From: Pirellulales bacterium
GTDB taxonomy: Bacteria; Planctomycetota; Planctomycetia; Pirellulales; JACPPG01
Reading direction: 5' to 3'
DNA: 64,000 bases
Assembly: GCA_036499395.1 (NCBI GenBank)
Contig: DASYDW010000100.1
Coordinates: 62,001 to 126,000, forward strand
The translations under genes were made by a program, and so were the position numbers. Under the pieces are notes generated by a model that saw only the letters and a list, made by a program, of their open reading frames with translations, was not told where the DNA came from and searched no databases. Positions 62,019 through 64,000 of this stretch are shown in pieces. The number at the start of each line of letters is the position of its first letter. Within the stretch, counting starts at the first letter, position 1.

Positions 62019-63578
62019 ATGCACCGGTTCGGTTGCCAGCGCGACGATCATCCGCGCATCGGTCGCCGTGAATTGTTGCAGGTCGGGGGCGTCAGCCTGT
62101 TCGGCATGGGTTTGGCCGACCTTCTGCGTCTGGAATCGCAGGCTAGCGGGACACCGGCAAAATCTGGCCGTGCGAAATCGATCGTGTTCATCTTTCAATC
62201 GGGTGGCCCCTCGCAACACGAAACGTTCGATCCAAAGCCCGAGGCACCCGAGGGCATTCGCGGCGAATACGGCACGACGCAAACTGCGCTGCCGGGCGTG
62301 AACTTCTGCGAATACTTGCCGAAGCTGGCAACCCGCGCCGATCGGTTTTCGCTCCTGCGTTCGATGCACCACACGGCCGATCGCCAATTTCGCAACGAAC
62401 ATAATAGTTGTTTCTATTTGTTGCATACCGGCTCGACCGAGATGCCAGTCGGCGACACGAACGCGACGATCGCAACGCCGCGCGCTGGTCGGATGGCATG
62501 GCCGTCGATCGGATCGATGATTGCCTACGCCGCACCGCCGCAGGCGAGTGTCGGATTACCGGCAGTGGTCGAAATTCCACGTACGAATAACATGTCGTAC
62601 CCCGGACGTGAACCGGGACTACTAGGGCCCCGCTATGGTCGGTGGGGTGTCGATTTGGCGCCGACCTGCCACGCCAAGGATGCGGCCGGCTCATGCCCGA
62701 ATTGTTTCAGTCACGACAATCCGAACGATCCCGCGCGTGCTCCCGGACCGGGGGCGAACGCCTGGTGGGACAACAGTAGTTGCCGGAATCCCGATTTTCA
62801 TCTGCCCGATTTCGGCACAGAGTCGGGCATTTCGATTCCGCAACTGACGAATCGTTATGATCTGCTGCTGCAGCTCGAAGAGCTGCGCCGCGCGGCGGAC
62901 AGTCCCACGCGGCACGATGCACTCGTGCTATACGAGGCGCAGCGTGAGCAAGCTTTGCGGCTGGCACTGACCGCTGATCGTGGTCGACAGAACCCATTCG
63001 ACCTGACACAGGAATCGGATAAAACGCGCGATCTGTACGGACGCGAGGAATGGGGGCAGGCTTTTCTGGTCGCGCGACGCCTGGTCGAGGCCGGCGTGCG
63101 GATGGTGCAAGTCAACTTGCGCGGCTGGGACACGCACCAGAATGCGTTTCGTGATCTGAAGGGGAAGCTACTCCCCTCGATCGATCATTGCTTGAGCGGG
63201 TTTCTCGACGATCTGGCCGAGCGCGGCTTGCTGGACGAAACTCTGATCGTGATGTGTGGCGAGATGGGGCGCACACCGCGCGTTTCGCCGATTGCCGTCG
63301 GAGGTAAGAACGCGTCGGGCGAGGTTTTCACTGCTGGCCGGCACCACTGGGGGGACGTCTTTACCTGCTTCCTCGCCGGCGGAGGCATTCAGCCAGGGCG
63401 CGTAGTCGGCGCCTCGGATCGACAAGGCGGATCACCAGTGACCGAAGCCTATACTCCGGCCGATCTGGCAGCCACGATCTTTCAGCAGTTGGGAATCGGG
63501 CCCGAGCGGGAATTCGTCGACACGACGGGGCGGCCGTATCAGATCTATCGTGGCCGTCCCATCGCTGCGCTACTCTGA
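62019..63578 (+). CDS. DUF1501 protein
   Basis: A 519-residue member of the DUF1501 family, found in great numbers in planctomycetes, often beside DUF1549/DUF1553 cytochrome genes. A Tat-like start (IGRRELLQVGGVSLFGMGLA) suggests export. The fold resembles alkaline phosphatases and sulfatases: AKSIVFIFQSGGPSQHETFD (metal Asp/His), RADRFSLLRSMHHTADRQFR, VQVNLRGWDTHQNAFRDLKG and TLIVMCGEMGRTPRVSPIAV, AGRHHWGDVFTCFLAGGG. It is presumed to be a phosphatase-like or sulfatase-like hydrolase, though activity is not proven. No DUF1549 partner lies in this window. Confidence 0.96.
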   Translation: MHRFGCQRDDHPRIGRRELLQVGGVSLFGMGLADLLRLESQASGTPAKSGRAKSIVFIFQSGGPSQHETFDPKPEAPEGIRGEYGTTQTALPGVNFCEYLPKLATRADRFSLLRSMHHTADRQFRNEHNSCFYLLHTGSTEMPVGDTNATIATPRAGRMAWPSIGSMIAYAAPPQASVGLPAVVEIPRTNNMSYPGREPGLLGPRYGRWGVDLAPTCHAKDAAGSCPNCFSHDNPNDPARAPGPGANAWWDNSSCRNPDFHLPDFGTESGISIPQLTNRYDLLLQLEELRRAADSPTRHDALVLYEAQREQALRLALTADRGRQNPFDLTQESDKTRDLYGREEWGQAFLVARRLVEAGVRMVQVNLRGWDTHQNAFRDLKGKLLPSIDHCLSGFLDDLAERGLLDETLIVMCGEMGRTPRVSPIAVGGKNASGEVFTAGRHHWGDVFTCFLAGGGIQPGRVVGASDRQGGSPVTEAYTPADLAATIFQQLGIGPEREFVDTTGRPYQIYRGRPIAALL

Positions 63579-63612
63579 ATTCCGGAACGCATGGCAAGAT
63601 CGCCCCGTGGGG

Positions 63613-63837
63613 TCATTCCCACCAGCGCGCCAAGATCAGGGAATAGGCCGCGACCGTGCCTGCCAACCAGGCGAACATCGCCCACGACGTCCATCGTGGC
63701 AGGGCGCCCACAGGTTCGCAGTCATCCTTCGTGCGATAACTGGCCACCGGTCCGACCGTGCGAAATCGCTGAGCTGCCGACTTGCGGTACAAAGTCGGCG
63801 CGTTGTGGTCGTGCGAGGGGCGCGAGGGCGCGAGCAT
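63613..63837 (-). CDS. Small single-pass membrane protein
   Basis: A 74-residue protein, hydrophilic in its first 45 residues and with one C-terminal membrane segment (SWAMFAWLAGTVAAYSLILA) closing with RWWE. AAGGA lies 9 bases before the ATG. The basic, Arg-rich N-terminus would face the cytoplasm. No family is recognised. It converges on the DUF1501 gene. Confidence 0.55.
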   Translation of the reverse strand: MLAPSRPSHDHNAPTLYRKSAAQRFRTVGPVASYRTKDDCEPVGALPRWTSWAMFAWLAGTVAAYSLILARWWE

Positions 63838-64000
63838 GCGGAGGGTTCCTTCCCTGTCTCTGTGGATTTCAAGCCCTGGGTCGCAGTGCCGGCGTCACAC
63901 GGATCTCGGTCGTGCGGGCGACGAAGATCGAAAAGACGCGATGAACACTTGCGCTCGAACCGAGCACGGCCGATTGGCCGAATACGGAAGCTCTCGGCAA

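Noticed and set aside
63869..64000. Open frame of 43 codons running off the right edge on the minus strand, ending at TGA 63869-63871
   Set aside because: It could be the tail of a gene upstream of the small membrane protein, but the sequence is too short and has no motif to support it.
1..64000. CRISPR arrays, insertion sequences, phage genes, rRNA
   Set aside because: No regularly spaced repeats, transposase or integrase motifs, or rRNA-like sequence were seen anywhere in the window.

Overview
This is a chromosomal stretch of a planctomycete, most likely of the Pirellulales type. The pointers are lineage-typical protein families: a DUF1559 protein with a pseudopilin-like N-terminus, a DUF1501 protein, a secreted protein with an N-terminal LEPR-XLL-like motif and a dockerin pair, three secreted Gfo/Idh/MocA-like oxidoreductases, secreted HEAT, FG-GAP and carboxypeptidase-regulatory-like proteins, and an Lgt with a PDZ insertion. 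No rRNA, phage, insertion sequence or CRISPR array was seen. Most genes are single units on alternating strands with short, mostly AT-poor gaps.

Layout. 1-6.7 kb: tail of a nitrilase-family gene, then folK (fused to a degenerate kinase domain), panC, lgt, a small membrane protein, a methyltransferase and a cyclophilin. 7-21.5 kb: envelope and secretion genes: two small lipoproteins, a double-PDZ protein, a LEPR-XLL/TIG/dockerin protein, a UPF1-like helicase that seems to start at ATT, an LpoB-like lipoprotein with a second lipoprotein behind it, a HEAT protein, a Tat-exported oxidoreductase and a Wza-like polysaccharide export protein. 21.9-23.6 kb: a lower-GC two-gene island of unknown function. 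Its second protein carries a possible PD-(D/E)XK nuclease core and hydrophobic C-terminal segments; this is the best candidate for an undescribed system. 23.7-32 kb: a Gly/Asn-repeat protein, tRNA-Ser(GGA), a TPR protein, a large carboxypeptidase-regulatory-like protein, an SGNH hydrolase and rho with a long leader.

32.7-43.1 kb: a thioredoxin/YHS-like protein, glpK, a second Tat oxidoreductase, a membrane protein, hemQ, proC, small proteins, a GNAT acetyltransferase, surE and csrA. csrA has a near-perfect sigma-54 promoter with possible upstream activator repeats and a CsrA-type site over its own start codon. 43.4-52 kb: a Nudix hydrolase, a third oxidoreductase, a TPR protein, an esterase, an endonuclease/exonuclease/phosphatase-fold protein, a thioredoxin-like protein, a Na/Pi cotransporter and the DUF1559 protein. 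52.6-64 kb: an NHLRC2-like protein, a DUF1573 protein, a ferrous-iron operon (feoA-feoA-feoB-Cys-rich partner) behind a clear Fur box, an FG-GAP protein, a DUF1501 protein and a small membrane protein.

The genes mix housekeeping (folate, pantothenate, proline, haem, lipoprotein maturation, transcription termination, iron uptake) with secreted planctomycete proteins of unknown role. All calls come from reading the sequence; no database search was run.
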